Below, piece after piece: positions 16,852 through 27,006 of a stretch of 64,000 nucleotides of DNA. The stretch covers positions 44,608 to 108,607 of the forward strand of contig JAQXDZ010000096.1 of NCBI GenBank assembly GCA_029251085.1, given 5' to 3'. A program made the position numbers and the translations under genes. A model generated the notes under the pieces. That model had not been told where the DNA came from, did no database searches, and worked only from the letters and a program-made list of their open reading frames with translations. Numbering within the stretch: position 1 is the stretch's first letter; every line of letters begins with the position of its first letter. The stretch is from Mariniblastus sp. Lineage in GTDB: Bacteria; Planctomycetota; Planctomycetia; Pirellulales; Pirellulaceae.

Positions 16852-18477
16852 ATGCCCAAGGATGACACGAGCAAACAGCCGCAACGATCAGTGCTCTATC
16901 ACTGCACGTGCGGTAACCAACTCGTTCTGAATCCTAACATCGGAGGGCTGTGTCAGACCTGTGGTCGAAACGTTTCCCCCAAGTTACTCGACAAAGATCT
17001 TGGCGTTACGGTGCCACTCGAAGTCACACATAACCAAACAGATTCAACGACCGAAAAAAGCTTGAACTCCGATAGCTTTGCGGTGGTTCCACCTGTCGAA
17101 ACAGAAGAACAAATTGATGCCGAAAATCTGTGTGGATCCATGTTCGGGCACTTCCAGCTTGTTTCACCACTTGGAAAAGGCGGGGTAGGGCAGATCTACC
17201 GCGCCTTCGACACCTCATTAAAAAGATACGTCGCCGTCAAGTTACTTCGATCGGGCATTGGTGAAGGGGCCGCAAGCTCCGACAAAGAGGTTGAAAAATT
17301 ACAGCAGGAAGCCATCTCTCAGGCAAGATTCACCCACCCTAACATCGTTACGATCTACTACGTTGGGAAGCAAAACGAAACGCCTTTCCTCGCGATGGAA
17401 CTCGTAAACGGAGAACCTCTAAGCCAGCGGACTGAATCACAGTCCATGCCATTTATTGATTTAGCTCGCGTCGCCTTAGATATTGTCACCGCTCTCGATT
17501 ACGCCTTCGAATTAGATATCATCCACGGCGACATCAAACCATCTAACTTATTGATCTCGAAAGACGGCACCGCCAAGCTTTCAGATTTTGGAATGGCGCG
17601 AAGTGCATCCAGCAATTCCGATCGCCTTTTAGGGGGAACTCCAAACTATATTTCTCCCGAGCTCCTAAACGGTGAACTCCCGTCAATACAATCAGACATT
17701 TATGCCTTAGGGGTGACCTTTTACGAATTGACCTTTGGTGAATTACCTGTCTCACTTAACGGAACCCATATCCCTGACTGGATAGAAGCACATAAAAATA
17801 AAAAACTTGAATTCCCAACGCCCTGGCCCCAGCACATCCCCGAAGCATGGCGAGCGATCCTCAAGAAAATGCTCTCCAAAGATCCAGCAGACCGCCACCA
17901 ATCCTATGACGACCTACTTGATGAAGTTAAAGCGGTACAACCGGGTTCGAAAATCTCCGCTAGGTTTTTCCCCCGGTTGATTGCAGCTGCCATTGATACG
18001 GCAACCGTTTTCTCACTTGCGATCACACTGGAAGTTGCTTTGATGTCAAATTCCCAGCTGTTCGGTGGCGAGCGTCCGGGAATGTCATTCCTATTAGATG
18101 CTCTCAAGTTCTTACCTCTACTTGCCTACACCTGCTCAATCTATTTCTGGCGACAATCGATTGGACGGAACCTGATGCATCTTCGCGTTGTTAATCAACA
18201 TGGACTCGCACCACGCGGAAGTCGCATTGCCCTGCGTAGCTTGTTAAGAATGCAGTTTCCGTGGATTTTCATTTCGGTTGGGCTGATTATCCCAGACGCG
18301 GGTGCAACCGCCCCTCTCTTTCAATCGGTACTCTGGGCAGCCTCGCTGATTTTCTTAATGTTCGATATTATTTTCATGCTGTTTACCCGCAAAAGTCGCT
18401 CGATTCACGACACGATCTTTAAGACTCAAGTCGTGCTCGACACGGCGGACTTAAACAGCATTAATAAAAAGAGATAA
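16852..18477 (+). CDS. Ser/Thr protein kinase with N-terminal zinc ribbon and C-terminal RDD membrane domain
   Basis: The 541-residue protein starts at ATG 16852; upstream sequence is open only from a TTG. Residues about 18-37 form a zinc ribbon (CTC ... CQTC). The Hanks-type kinase domain spans about 98-365. It has the glycine loop GKGGVGQ, the lysine in YVAVKLL, the catalytic loop HGDIKPSNLL (HRD is HGD here, with Asp retained), the metal motif SDFGMAR and SPE in the activation segment. The C-terminus is an RDD-type domain (RLIAAAIDTATVFSLAITLE, RQSIGRNLMHLRVV) with several membrane helices, so the kinase is tethered to the membrane from its C-terminal side. Its substrate is unknown. The downstream cupin gene is 90 bases away on the same strand. 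Confidence 0.9.
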   Translation: MPKDDTSKQPQRSVLYHCTCGNQLVLNPNIGGLCQTCGRNVSPKLLDKDLGVTVPLEVTHNQTDSTTEKSLNSDSFAVVPPVETEEQIDAENLCGSMFGHFQLVSPLGKGGVGQIYRAFDTSLKRYVAVKLLRSGIGEGAASSDKEVEKLQQEAISQARFTHPNIVTIYYVGKQNETPFLAMELVNGEPLSQRTESQSMPFIDLARVALDIVTALDYAFELDIIHGDIKPSNLLISKDGTAKLSDFGMARSASSNSDRLLGGTPNYISPELLNGELPSIQSDIYALGVTFYELTFGELPVSLNGTHIPDWIEAHKNKKLEFPTPWPQHIPEAWRAILKKMLSKDPADRHQSYDDLLDEVKAVQPGSKISARFFPRLIAAAIDTATVFSLAITLEVALMSNSQLFGGERPGMSFLLDALKFLPLLAYTCSIYFWRQSIGRNLMHLRVVNQHGLAPRGSRIALRSLLRMQFPWIFISVGLIIPDAGATAPLFQSVLWAASLIFLMFDIIFMLFTRKSRSIHDTIFKTQVVLDTADLNSINKKR

Positions 18478-18567
18478 ACCAACTGGACTGCGACAGGCCT
18501 GTTCATAGTGGTACACAAAAGGGCTTCACCGCGACCAATTCGAGACCCGAGAATTCAAGAAAAAAAA

Positions 18568-18900
18568 ATGACTGACCGCCCCACACTCGTTAACCTTACC
18601 GAAGTCGCCGAACGTGAAATCGTCGATGGCTTCTTCGGAAAAATGATCCATACTGCCACAATGACGATGGCCTACTGGTCAGTTGAAAAAGATGCTTTGT
18701 TACCCGAACACCAACATCCCCACGAACAGGTCCTTAATCTTCTTGAGGGAGAATTTGAACTTCAAGTTCAAGGCAAGACACACCATCTTATGCCCGGTAG
18801 TGTATTTGTAATTCCAGGCAATGTTCCCCACAGCGGGCGAGCGATCACCCCATGTCGCATTCTCGACGTATTCCAACCAACACGTGACGACTATCGGTAA
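18568..18900 (+). CDS. Small cupin-domain protein
   Basis: The 110-residue protein is a single cupin barrel. Motif 1 is HQHPHEQVLNLLEGEFEL, giving the His-x-His, Glu metal ligands. Motif 2 is PGSVFVIPGNVPHSG with the last His. Such stand-alone cupins bind a metal and act as small enzymes or sensors, and the substrate is not predictable. The start at ATG 18568 follows an A-rich stretch and gives the usual short N-terminus; the longer frame from 18508 adds unconserved basic residues. It may be cotranscribed with the kinase. Confidence 0.8.
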   Translation: MTDRPTLVNLTEVAEREIVDGFFGKMIHTATMTMAYWSVEKDALLPEHQHPHEQVLNLLEGEFELQVQGKTHHLMPGSVFVIPGNVPHSGRAITPCRILDVFQPTRDDYR

Positions 18901-19078
18901 TTTCCAAACGTCGTGCCACGCCGGCAAAGCCCCTGCAGCCAGATATGCTAGCGGCCACCTTTCCCTCCGACAGCGCGTTCAGCCCGCCATTTTTCTACAA
19001 AAACGGAGAAGTTTAATCAAATCCGAATAATCTTTACATTCGTTTAAACTTACCTAGGCCGTAAAGTCGATGGCTGGA

Positions 19079-19094
19079 AAGACGAGATCGTCTT
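19079..19094. repeat. Short perfect dyad upstream of the DUF11 gene
   Basis: AAGACGA and TCGTCTT flank a 2-base centre, and a wider CGTAAAG...CTTTACG pair encloses it (about 19060-19098). It lies 24-39 bases before the start codon and is a possible operator or leader hairpin. Confidence 0.45.
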
Positions 19095-19117
19095 TACGTA
19101 ATCAGGGTAGAAAATAG

Positions 19118-21457
19118 ATGCTAGCTCAAAAACTCAGACTCAGTCTTCCTTTAGCCTTAGTTATAACTCTTAGCGTTTTGAGCGCTTCTGCGTTTGGTCA
19201 AACAACACCTTCGCAGCGTTATCAACCGGTTCGAAATGGCTTTGCACCACCTTCGGTGCATGTCGCTCCACAGAACCTCAAACAGCTTCCCAGCCGTGGT
19301 TCGGAAGCACTTCCAAAGTCTTCACTCTATAAGTTCTCTGACGAAGCTCGCCGTTCGAATTCGGACAATTTAACGCCTCCCCAAACTGCCCCAGCAGAAC
19401 TTCAAACTGGCGCTGTTCAACAGACCAGCTTTCAAGTCGAAGCGCAGGATGAACCAACCGTCCCGGCGATCCTTTCGGGCCGAAGCGTTTCTGCCACAGC
19501 AACCAAGAAACCTGCTGATTTCGCGGCAGCTATGCAGCAAGCTCGCAACCACACTCCAACCATTGGTGCAAGTCAACTTCCTGAAACTCCCAACTCTAGA
19601 TTTCAAAAACCTTCCTCTGAAAACGAAATTTCAATTGAGCCGCCAGCGGCTACTCAGGCAGACCAAAATGATTTCCAAATTGGAAAACTGACGGTCCAGC
19701 GACAACGTGCCCAAACAGACGCCTCTCAAAGAGTCGATCAAGAAAACCGACAAGTTAAATTTTCAGGACTTCAACCAGTCGAACCGGTTGCCGATCTTTC
19801 AGCTTCCGAATTCATCGACCAAATCACGGTTGGCGATCCTGTTCCGGAAATCGAGGTCGAACCATCTGACATCAACGCGACCAAACTCATTGCACTGCAG
19901 GCTGGCAAATTTCCACCAGCATCGAAATCTGATACCCAAACCAACTCGCCAAGCGAAACACAAATTCGTACGATGTCTGCTAATACGCAAACCATCAACG
20001 GCATGAAGCCAGTTATTCAATTGCGAGCACCGGCTCTCGAAGTTGATACTTACGGGCCAAAATCAGTTGGGATCAACAAACTGGCCGATTACCAGATAGT
20101 CGTAAAAAACAACAGTAGTATTCAGGCCGAGCGAATTCTCGTGGGAGTCAACATTCCGTCTTGGGTCGACATTGAGAATGTAAATCTCTCGACTGGAGAA
20201 AAAGAACTGACTGACGGCAAAAACCAGGCTCGCTTAGTCTGGAGCATCGATAAGATCGCGGGCAACTCTTCTCAGACAATGACCATTTCTGCGATACCGC
20301 GAAAGCCACAGGTTTTCGACGTTGGCGTCGAGTGGACTCTGATTCCACGAGTAGGTTCCACTAACGTGAGCGTAACTGAGCCACGACTTGAGATGAGTAT
20401 CGCTGGTCCTCCCGAAGTTCTCTACGGAGAAACAGCAATTTACCATGTTACGGTCCGCAACCCTGGAACAGGAACTGCCGAGGATGTCGTCGTGATGCTG
20501 CCCGAAGCACTCGGCGGCGAAAGAGCCTCACTGGGTTTGATTGAGGCAGGTAAAGAAAAGAATTTTCAAGTCGAACTTTTAGCCAGAACTGCAGGAAAAC
20601 TCAACCTTGTCGCAAAAGCTGCCGCCGAGGGAGACTTAAAAGTATCAGCCGAACGAGATCTCGTCGTACGACGTGCCAACTTGGAAATTGCAATCAACGG
20701 CCCCGGACTTAAATATTCTGGTAGCGGAGCACAATACACTGTTTCAATTACCAATACGGGAGACGCGACTGCGAGTGATATTATCTCAGCCATTGCTCTG
20801 CCAAACGGAGTTAAATATCTAAGCGGCGTCGAATCAGTGAAACTTATCGAAGGTGGAATGAGATGGCCTGTCGGCACACTTGACGCCGGACAAAGTCGCA
20901 CCTTCAAAGTCAATTGCCTGCTTGATACCTCCGGTGATCTTCAGCTTGAAGTTGGAGCACGAGGGCGGGGCGACCTCGCCGCATCCGATGCCTGCGTTAC
21001 CAAAGTCGAAACCATTGCAGACTTAGTACTCAGCGTAGCAGATCCAAAAGGTCCATTACCCACCGGTGAAGATGTTCCTTACGAAATCAAAGTTCAAAAC
21101 CGCGGAAGCAAATCCGCAGTTGGCGTCAAGCTCGTGATGCAATTCTCGGAAGGGATTGAACCAAAGGAAGCCAGTGGGCTAAAACACCAGCTTACCGATG
21201 GCCAAGTGCTTTTCTCCCCAATCGAAAAAATTAACCCCGGCGAAGAAATGACTGTCAAAGTCACCGCCGAAGCAATGAAGGCTGGAACGCACATCTTCCG
21301 TGCTCAGCTTACCTGCGATGAGTCGGATTCGCGGGAAGTTGCTGAAGGAACGACTCGCTTTTTCGGTGAGACGATCCAACCAACAACCACCCCAATTGCT
21401 AACGAAGCAAACGCCTCGGCTTTGCAGTCAAACGATTTTCAAACCCGTCGGAAATAA
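19118..21457 (+). CDS. Exported DUF11-repeat cell-envelope protein
   Basis: The 779-residue protein has a clean signal peptide (LRLSLPLALVITLSVLSASAFGQ). A low-complexity Gln/Pro/Ser-rich region follows to about residue 300. Four Ig-like DUF11/CARDB-type repeats then run to near the C-terminus. Each repeat opens with a phrase such as YQIVVKNNSSIQAERI, YHVTVRNPGTGTAED, YTVSITNTGDATASD and YEIKVQNRGSKSAVG. These domains are built of beta strands and are common in large planctomycete surface proteins, where they are thought to be structural. No sortase or PEP-CTERM signal is present. A strong terminator follows. Confidence 0.88.
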   Translation: MLAQKLRLSLPLALVITLSVLSASAFGQTTPSQRYQPVRNGFAPPSVHVAPQNLKQLPSRGSEALPKSSLYKFSDEARRSNSDNLTPPQTAPAELQTGAVQQTSFQVEAQDEPTVPAILSGRSVSATATKKPADFAAAMQQARNHTPTIGASQLPETPNSRFQKPSSENEISIEPPAATQADQNDFQIGKLTVQRQRAQTDASQRVDQENRQVKFSGLQPVEPVADLSASEFIDQITVGDPVPEIEVEPSDINATKLIALQAGKFPPASKSDTQTNSPSETQIRTMSANTQTINGMKPVIQLRAPALEVDTYGPKSVGINKLADYQIVVKNNSSIQAERILVGVNIPSWVDIENVNLSTGEKELTDGKNQARLVWSIDKIAGNSSQTMTISAIPRKPQVFDVGVEWTLIPRVGSTNVSVTEPRLEMSIAGPPEVLYGETAIYHVTVRNPGTGTAEDVVVMLPEALGGERASLGLIEAGKEKNFQVELLARTAGKLNLVAKAAAEGDLKVSAERDLVVRRANLEIAINGPGLKYSGSGAQYTVSITNTGDATASDIISAIALPNGVKYLSGVESVKLIEGGMRWPVGTLDAGQSRTFKVNCLLDTSGDLQLEVGARGRGDLAASDACVTKVETIADLVLSVADPKGPLPTGEDVPYEIKVQNRGSKSAVGVKLVMQFSEGIEPKEASGLKHQLTDGQVLFSPIEKINPGEEMTVKVTAEAMKAGTHIFRAQLTCDESDSREVAEGTTRFFGETIQPTTTPIANEANASALQSNDFQTRRK

Positions 21458-22039
21458 GATCTAGAGAATAACACTGCCACAGCCGATCGATGGGCAGTCA
21501 ATGTATTTTAGAATCTCGTCCAACCGAACGCAGGCCATCAAGGTCTGCGTTCTTTTTGTTGAAGGCGGAAACCACGAAAGTTTACCGCGGCTTAAGCTCC
21601 TTCAAAAACCGCTTAAACTGAAGCGAAGCCCAGGTAATCAAAGGGGGGAATCAGGCGACTCCCCCCAGCACGCGAAAATCCCCGTTTTAAATCCGTTCAT
21701 CTCAAAAAAACGGCTTTAATTAGCGTGCAATCCCGCGAAACAGCTTATTCCCTAGTCAAATTAACCCAAATATTTTGAAGATCCCCGCCCCGCAGTAACA
21801 ACGCAGCCCTCCCATCCACCCCATCCGCATGTCCGATCTTACGTCGCTCCGACGTTTAAAGGCTTGTCGAAGGCTGATCTAGCGACAATAATGCTCGGCT
21901 AAATGGGGAAGGCATTTTATTTGCCGAACCAATGATTCGCGGTTTTGCGTTTCATCACATTACCAAATTAAAAACCACGCTTGGCTGACGATTTGCTGTA
22001 ACCGGCGACAACGAAAGCTAGCATTCGAGTGGAGTAAAT
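21458..22039. other. Intergenic region with a terminator
   Basis: Apart from the terminator at 21526-21559 I see no gene. The plus-strand frame at 21501-21719 overlaps the terminator and has no protein-like features. Confidence 0.6.
21526..21559 (+). terminator. Rho-independent terminator of the DUF11 gene
   Basis: The 11-bp stem GAACGCAGGCC / GGTCTGCGTTC (21526-21536 and 21542-21552, one G:U) has a 5-nt loop and is followed by TTTTT. Confidence 0.88.
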
Positions 22040-23248
22040 ATGAAAATCGGTTTCTGCTTAGCAGCGTTCATCGTAGGTTGTTTCGTAACAGTCTCGTTTA
22101 AGGCGAATGCCCCGCGCAGTGCCACTGCCAGCGGATCAACGATTGAGACGAACGTCGCAAGCGTCAACCTTGCGACGCAGCCGAAACCCACGAAAGCGTT
22201 GGAAATGGAAATCGTAACACGGTCCTTCGGTAAAACCAAAAACGGTGACGAGGTCACCCAGTTCATTTGCCGCAATGCCAATGGCTACGTCTTAGAAATG
22301 ATTGACTACGGAGCGACGGTAACTGCGTTTCGAGCCCCTGACAAAAATGGCAAACTCGAGAACGTTACCCTTGGCTGTAGCGACATGGCAGGTTACGAAG
22401 CTTGCTCGTCATATTTTGGCAGCACCGTTGGACGCTACTGCAACCGAATTGCCAAAGGTAAGTTTTCAATCGATGGAACCGAATATGCACTTGCTGCGAA
22501 CAACGGCGCGAACCACCTTCATGGTGGCAAGGTCGGATTCGACAAACGGATGTGGAATGCGGAGAAAGTCGTTTACGAAAATGCTGACCTCGTTGGTGTC
22601 CGATTTTCGTTAGTCAGCGAAGACGGCGATGAGGGCTACCCGGGCAAACTCGATGTCTCGGTAGAGTATACGCTCAACAACTCTAACGAATTGAAAGTTG
22701 AATTCACCGCGACCACCGACAAACCAACACACGTCAATCTGACCAACCACAACTACTGGAATCTTTGCGGCGCCGGCAGCGGAGAAGTCAAAAATCACTT
22801 GCTCACGCTTGAATGCGACCAGTACACTCCCGTTGATGCTGAGTCGATTCCAACCGGTAAACTCGCCAATGTTGAGGGCACGCCATTCGATTTTCGCACG
22901 GCTACTCCGATCGGTGCTCGGTTAGATAAAATTGAAGCGGAACCTGTCGGATACGATCACAACTACGTTTTGCGATCCACCGACGATATGAAACTCGCGG
23001 CAACCGTCCATTGCCCCGAATCTGGCCGGAAAATGGAGATCCACACGTCTCAACCAGGGATTCAGTTTTACACAGGTAATTACCTCGATGGGCAGCCTGG
23101 AAGTGGTGGTTTTGGTCAGTATGGCGCGTTTTGCTTGGAAACCCAGCATTTCCCTGACGCTCCTAATCAACCCTCTTTCGGCTCGACCTTATTGAAACCA
23201 GGCGAGACCTATCGGGAAACAACTGTTCACAAATTCTCGGTTGAATAA
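22040..23248 (+). CDS. galM: Exported aldose 1-epimerase (mutarotase)
   Basis: This enzyme interconverts the alpha and beta anomers of aldoses such as glucose or galactose. The 402-residue protein begins with a hydrophobic export signal (MKIGFCLAAFIVGCFVTVSF), so it is probably periplasmic, unlike cytoplasmic GalM. Family motifs are YGATVTAFRAPDKNG, FGSTVGRYCNRIAKGKF, NHLHGGKVGFDKRMW (substrate His), VNLTNHNYWNL (catalytic His) and the end motif AFCLETQHFPDAPNQP with the catalytic Glu. GGAG lies five bases before the ATG. No sugar-utilisation neighbours are present. Confidence 0.92.
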   Translation: MKIGFCLAAFIVGCFVTVSFKANAPRSATASGSTIETNVASVNLATQPKPTKALEMEIVTRSFGKTKNGDEVTQFICRNANGYVLEMIDYGATVTAFRAPDKNGKLENVTLGCSDMAGYEACSSYFGSTVGRYCNRIAKGKFSIDGTEYALAANNGANHLHGGKVGFDKRMWNAEKVVYENADLVGVRFSLVSEDGDEGYPGKLDVSVEYTLNNSNELKVEFTATTDKPTHVNLTNHNYWNLCGAGSGEVKNHLLTLECDQYTPVDAESIPTGKLANVEGTPFDFRTATPIGARLDKIEAEPVGYDHNYVLRSTDDMKLAATVHCPESGRKMEIHTSQPGIQFYTGNYLDGQPGSGGFGQYGAFCLETQHFPDAPNQPSFGSTLLKPGETYRETTVHKFSVE

Positions 23249-23756
23249 GAACCGACCTCGTATCAGAACCAACCTTGTGAACCCTTGTTCTCATGACCTC
23301 ATCGCACGTAAGTTTTCTCACGTGTGGGATGAGTTGGGCTGAGTCGCAAACACCAACGGTGATGCATAGCAATCTGCATGATCGTTTACGATGCTTCTTG
23401 AGCTTGAAAAACGGCTCTGTCCGCCGGGATTTTGACGATCCAGCGTTGAACGGAAATCTGATAGCAAATTTCGGCAGTGGCGTCTAAAACGAATTGGGCC
23501 TGAGTGAGATCCCGGCGACAAAATCTCTCATTTCAGTTTCGAGAACTGCCAAGTCCAGGTGCCTTCTTTAAAACGTTTGATTTATACGCCGCGCTATTTA
23601 ATTTGACGGAACAGTCTAAAACTGAGTGAGACTGGAACGGATTATTAAATGATCAAATCACTGTCCCAGCTAATAATGTAGATTCATTGCTTCTTTCGAT
23701 TTAAACTGAGCCACAGTTTCCGTTTTGATATCACAAAAGAAACCATAGCCTCCATC
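23249..23756. other. Intergenic region, no gene seen
   Basis: An imperfect dyad (CTCATC...GATGAG with ACGT cores) lies at about 23287-23335, just past the epimerase gene, with no T-run. It could be a weak terminator or a processing site. Nothing else is recognisable. Confidence 0.5.
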
Positions 23757-24860
23757 ATGAACCCACAACATCAAAAACGACTTCGTAAAATCCGAAAATC
23801 AGTGAAGATGATGGGCGTGTCGGCGCTCCTCGTTTCCAACATCAAAAACGTTTCCTACCTAACTGGTTTCACCGGCAGCGCCGGCTACTTGTTCATTACG
23901 CCAAATTCACAGGTTCTCTTAAGCGACAGTCGATACCTTGCTCAATTGCAAGACGAATGCGCAGAACTGGAGGTCGACATTCGAACTGCAGGGTCAACCA
24001 TGATGGACTCAGTCAAGCGAATCGCCGATGAGGCAAAATTTACTTCGGTTGGTTTTGAGTCGACCTCGCTGACTAAACACGAATACGATCAACTGGCTTC
24101 AATGAACCCAAGGATTGACTGGGTTCCCTCCGTCGGATTGGTTGAATCTGCCAGAGCGATTAAAGATAAAATTGAGATCAAAGCGATTCGTCGGGCAATC
24201 AACCTGAACCAACGAGCGTTTGAAGTAATCACTCACCAACTTCATCTCGACCAAACCGAACGACAAATTGCCCACAATCTGGAACACCAGATGCGATCCT
24301 TTGGTGCCCAAGGCTGCGCTTTTGACCCGATCGTGGGGGTTGGTGATCGTTCCGCTTTACCTCACGGTCGCCCCGGAAACAAAAAAGTAGGGGAAAGTCC
24401 ATTTCTTCTGATTGACTGGGGAGCCGAAGTCGATCACTACATGAGTGATCTGACGCGGGTCGTCTTCACTGGGAAGGTGCCCGCAAAATATCGAAAAATT
24501 TACGAAATAGTTCTTCAGGCACAATCTGCGGCCATAAAAAAAATACGCCCCGGAGTGTCATTAAAAACCGTAGATAATGCGGCGAGAGGGGTGATTGAAT
24601 CCGCGGGTTTTGGTCCAAAATTTGGCCATGGGTTGGGGCATGGTTTTGGCCTGGAAATCCACGAAACACCGTTTATTTCGCCAATTCACGAGGGAAAACT
24701 GATGCCGGGCATGGTAATTACCATTGAACCTGGGATCTATCTTCCTAATTTTGGAGGCGTTCGAATAGAAGACGACATTCTGGTTACGCCCGACGGCTGC
24801 GAAGTTCTTAGCGATTTACCCCGGCAGATCGACGAATGTACCGTGGACGTTGGGAGGTAA
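23757..24860 (+). CDS. pepP: M24-family Xaa-Pro aminopeptidase/dipeptidase
   Basis: The 367-residue metallopeptidase removes an N-terminal residue ahead of proline. An N-terminal creatinase-like domain (about 1-140, with NVSYLTGFTGSAGYLFI) precedes the pita-bread catalytic domain. The five metal ligands can be placed: Asp in LIDWGAEVDHYMSD (twice), His in GHGLGHGFGLEIHE, Glu in TIEPGIYLPNFGG and Glu in VRIEDD. It sits directly upstream of accB and accC on the same strand. The 166-base gap to accB holds a repeated element (24861-24879), so accB probably has its own promoter. Confidence 0.9.
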   Translation: MNPQHQKRLRKIRKSVKMMGVSALLVSNIKNVSYLTGFTGSAGYLFITPNSQVLLSDSRYLAQLQDECAELEVDIRTAGSTMMDSVKRIADEAKFTSVGFESTSLTKHEYDQLASMNPRIDWVPSVGLVESARAIKDKIEIKAIRRAINLNQRAFEVITHQLHLDQTERQIAHNLEHQMRSFGAQGCAFDPIVGVGDRSALPHGRPGNKKVGESPFLLIDWGAEVDHYMSDLTRVVFTGKVPAKYRKIYEIVLQAQSAAIKKIRPGVSLKTVDNAARGVIESAGFGPKFGHGLGHGFGLEIHETPFISPIHEGKLMPGMVITIEPGIYLPNFGGVRIEDDILVTPDGCEVLSDLPRQIDECTVDVGR

Positions 24861-24879
24861 TTCACGCTAAACTAAGTGT
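24861..24879 (+). repeat. 19-base shared element, copy 1 (upstream of accB)
   Basis: TTCACGCTAAACTAAGTGT begins right after the pepP stop. It recurs with one mismatch at 30766-30784, upstream of kbl. TAAACT could serve as a -10 hexamer. Confidence 0.6.
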
Positions 24880-25026
24880 GCAATTTTTTAAAAAAGACGT
24901 GGGACTAGATCGGCTGACGGAGCCCATCCAATGTTCCTGATACTGTTCATATTCCAAATTGAATCGATACGAACGTAAGTTCAGTCCGGATCAATTTGTT
25001 GACGATTAAATACCAGTGGAGTAATC

Positions 25027-25494
25027 ATGGCAAAAGAGAAGCAAGACACCGTTTTTGAAGTCACAAAAATTCGAGAACTCATCGAGCTCATGCAAGAGCA
25101 TGAACTCAGCGAAGTCGATCTCAAGCAGGCGGATCAGAGAATCAGATTGCGTCGCGGTAGTGATCAGCAGATCGCTTATGCCCCGGCGCCTGCCGCAGTC
25201 GCACCCGCCGCTGCTGCCGCTCCCGCCCCCGAAGCACCAGCCGACGACCCCAACATGGTCTTTATTGAAAGCCCAACGATTGGAACGTTTTACTCTAAAC
25301 CCAAACCCGAATCTGACAATTACGTCAAACCAGGTGACATGGTGACACCCGACACTGTCGTTTGCATCGTGGAAGCCATGAAGATGTTCAACGAAATTAC
25401 CGCTGGGGTTTCCGGAAAAATTGTTGAATGCCTCGTCGGAAATGAAGAGCCAGTAGACAACAACAAGCCGCTCTTCAAAGTGTTAAAAAGCTAG
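25027..25494 (+). CDS. accB: Biotin carboxyl carrier protein of acetyl-CoA carboxylase
   Basis: The 155-residue carrier protein has an acidic helical N-terminus, an Ala/Pro-rich linker at residues about 52-73 and a C-terminal biotinyl domain. Lys119 in EAMKMFNE is the biotin attachment site. The protein carries carboxybiotin between the biotin carboxylase (accC, the next gene) and the carboxyltransferase in the first step of fatty-acid synthesis. GGAG precedes the ATG by about six bases. accC follows after 174 bases on the same strand. Confidence 0.96.
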   Translation: MAKEKQDTVFEVTKIRELIELMQEHELSEVDLKQADQRIRLRRGSDQQIAYAPAPAAVAPAAAAAPAPEAPADDPNMVFIESPTIGTFYSKPKPESDNYVKPGDMVTPDTVVCIVEAMKMFNEITAGVSGKIVECLVGNEEPVDNNKPLFKVLKS

Positions 25495-25668
25495 AAGGTA
25501 ATTCGCTGTATTGGCGTTGTTTCGGAAATCCCCAAACAGTCTGCCGATCGTTTTCGTTTTGCCCAACGTTGGTTCGGTTTTGCTTGCATTCAGTAGGACC
25601 GCCTTTTACTTGAACCGGCCCCGATTCATTTGACGGGGTCGCAACTTTCTACAGAGTCCTTAAGAATC

Positions 25669-27006
25669 ATGTTTCAACGCATCCTGATTGCCAACCGTGG
25701 GGAGATAGCCCTTCGTATTATTCGTGCCTGCAAAGAGATGGGAATCGAGACCGTAGCAATATTCAGTGAAGGCGACCGGGGCAGTGCCTATCTTGAACTC
25801 GCCGATGAAGCTTATTGCGTAGGGAATGCACGATCCAACGAGAGCTATCTGCGAATCGAACAAATCATTAGCGCCGCCGAGGTCGCCAATGCGGAAGCAA
25901 TCCATCCGGGCTACGGATTCATGGCCGAAAATGCACATTTCAATGAAGTCTGCCGGGCCTCCAACATCGACTTCATCGGGCCGACGCCAGAGGCGATGCA
26001 AATGCTTGGCGATAAAAATGAAGCTCGAGCGTTAGCCAGAAAAGCTGAAGTCCCAGTCGTTCCGGGAAGCGCCGGACTCATTGAAGATGTAAACGACGCC
26101 ATTAAAACTGCCGCAGAAATTGGCTACCCCGTTCTTGTCAAAGCAACCGCTGGTGGTGGCGGCAAAGGAATGCGAATTGCAGAGAGTGAAGATGATCTAA
26201 CCAACGCGTTGGAGCAAGCCGCCCAAGAGGCAGAAGCTGCCTTCGGAAACGCAGGCGTTTATCTTGAAAAATTCATCGGCTTGCCTCGCCACGTCGAAGT
26301 CCAAGTCCTCGCAGACATGCACGGTAATGTCGTCCACCTCTGGGAACGCGACTGCTCAACCCAGCGTCGCCACCAAAAGTTGATCGAAGAAAGCCCGGCC
26401 CCGACACTACCGCCTAAAGTCCGAAAATCGATTTGCGACGCCGCCGTTCGGATGATCAAGAACGCGAATTACTACAACGCGGCTACAGTCGAATTCATTG
26501 TCGACAAGGACAACAATTTTTACTTCATCGAAGTCAATGCAAGAATTCAGGTTGAGCATCCGGTTTCAGAAATGGTCACCGGAATCGACTTGATTCAACA
26601 GCAAATTAGAATCGCAGCAGGGGAGAAACTCTCCTTCACCCAAGACGAAATCGAATGCAATGGCGTCTCGATTGAGTGCCGAATTAACGCCGAGGATCCG
26701 TCAAATAATTTCTCACCCAGCCCTGGGACCATCGAGAGTATTTGCATACCCGGCGGACTGGGGGTTCGCTTTGATACCCATGTCCATGCGGGATACACAG
26801 TACCGCCTTATTACGATTCCATGGTAGGTAAACTAATCGTTCACCAACCGACACGGGAACAAGCGATCGCTTGTATGATTCGTTGTTTAGATGAACTTCG
26901 AATCAAGGGTATCAAAACGACGGTTCCCTTTCAGAAGTCGGTTCTCGAGCACGAAGACTTTGTTAACGGCAAAGTTGACACAAAGTGGGTTGAGCGAAAT
27001 ATGTAG
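25669..27006 (+). CDS. accC: Biotin carboxylase subunit of acetyl-CoA carboxylase
   Basis: The 445-residue enzyme carboxylates biotin on AccB using ATP and bicarbonate. It is near the usual 450 residues. Motifs are [20 protein letters not shown] at the N-terminus, [10 protein letters not shown], the ATP-grasp glycine loop [24 protein letters not shown] with the bicarbonate/biotin residues, and [16 protein letters not shown] carrying the metal ligands and catalytic Arg. The start at ATG 25669 is used because the longer frame opens only at a TTG with extra unconserved residues. It is paired with accB upstream; accA and accD are not in this window. Confidence 0.96.
   Translation: MFQRILIANRGEIALRIIRACKEMGIETVAIFSEGDRGSAYLELADEAYCVGNARSNESYLRIEQIISAAEVANAEAIHPGYGFMAENAHFNEVCRASNIDFIGPTPEAMQMLGDKNEARALARKAEVPVVPGSAGLIEDVNDAIKTAAEIGYPVLVKATAGGGGKGMRIAESEDDLTNALEQAAQEAEAAFGNAGVYLEKFIGLPRHVEVQVLADMHGNVVHLWERDCSTQRRHQKLIEESPAPTLPPKVRKSICDAAVRMIKNANYYNAATVEFIVDKDNNFYFIEVNARIQVEHPVSEMVTGIDLIQQQIRIAAGEKLSFTQDEIECNGVSIECRINAEDPSNNFSPSPGTIESICIPGGLGVRFDTHVHAGYTVPPYYDSMVGKLIVHQPTREQAIACMIRCLDELRIKGIKTTVPFQKSVLEHEDFVNGKVDTKWVERNM

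Noticed and set aside
23287..23335. Dyad after the epimerase gene considered as a terminator
   Set aside because: The arms are imperfect and no T-run follows on either strand.
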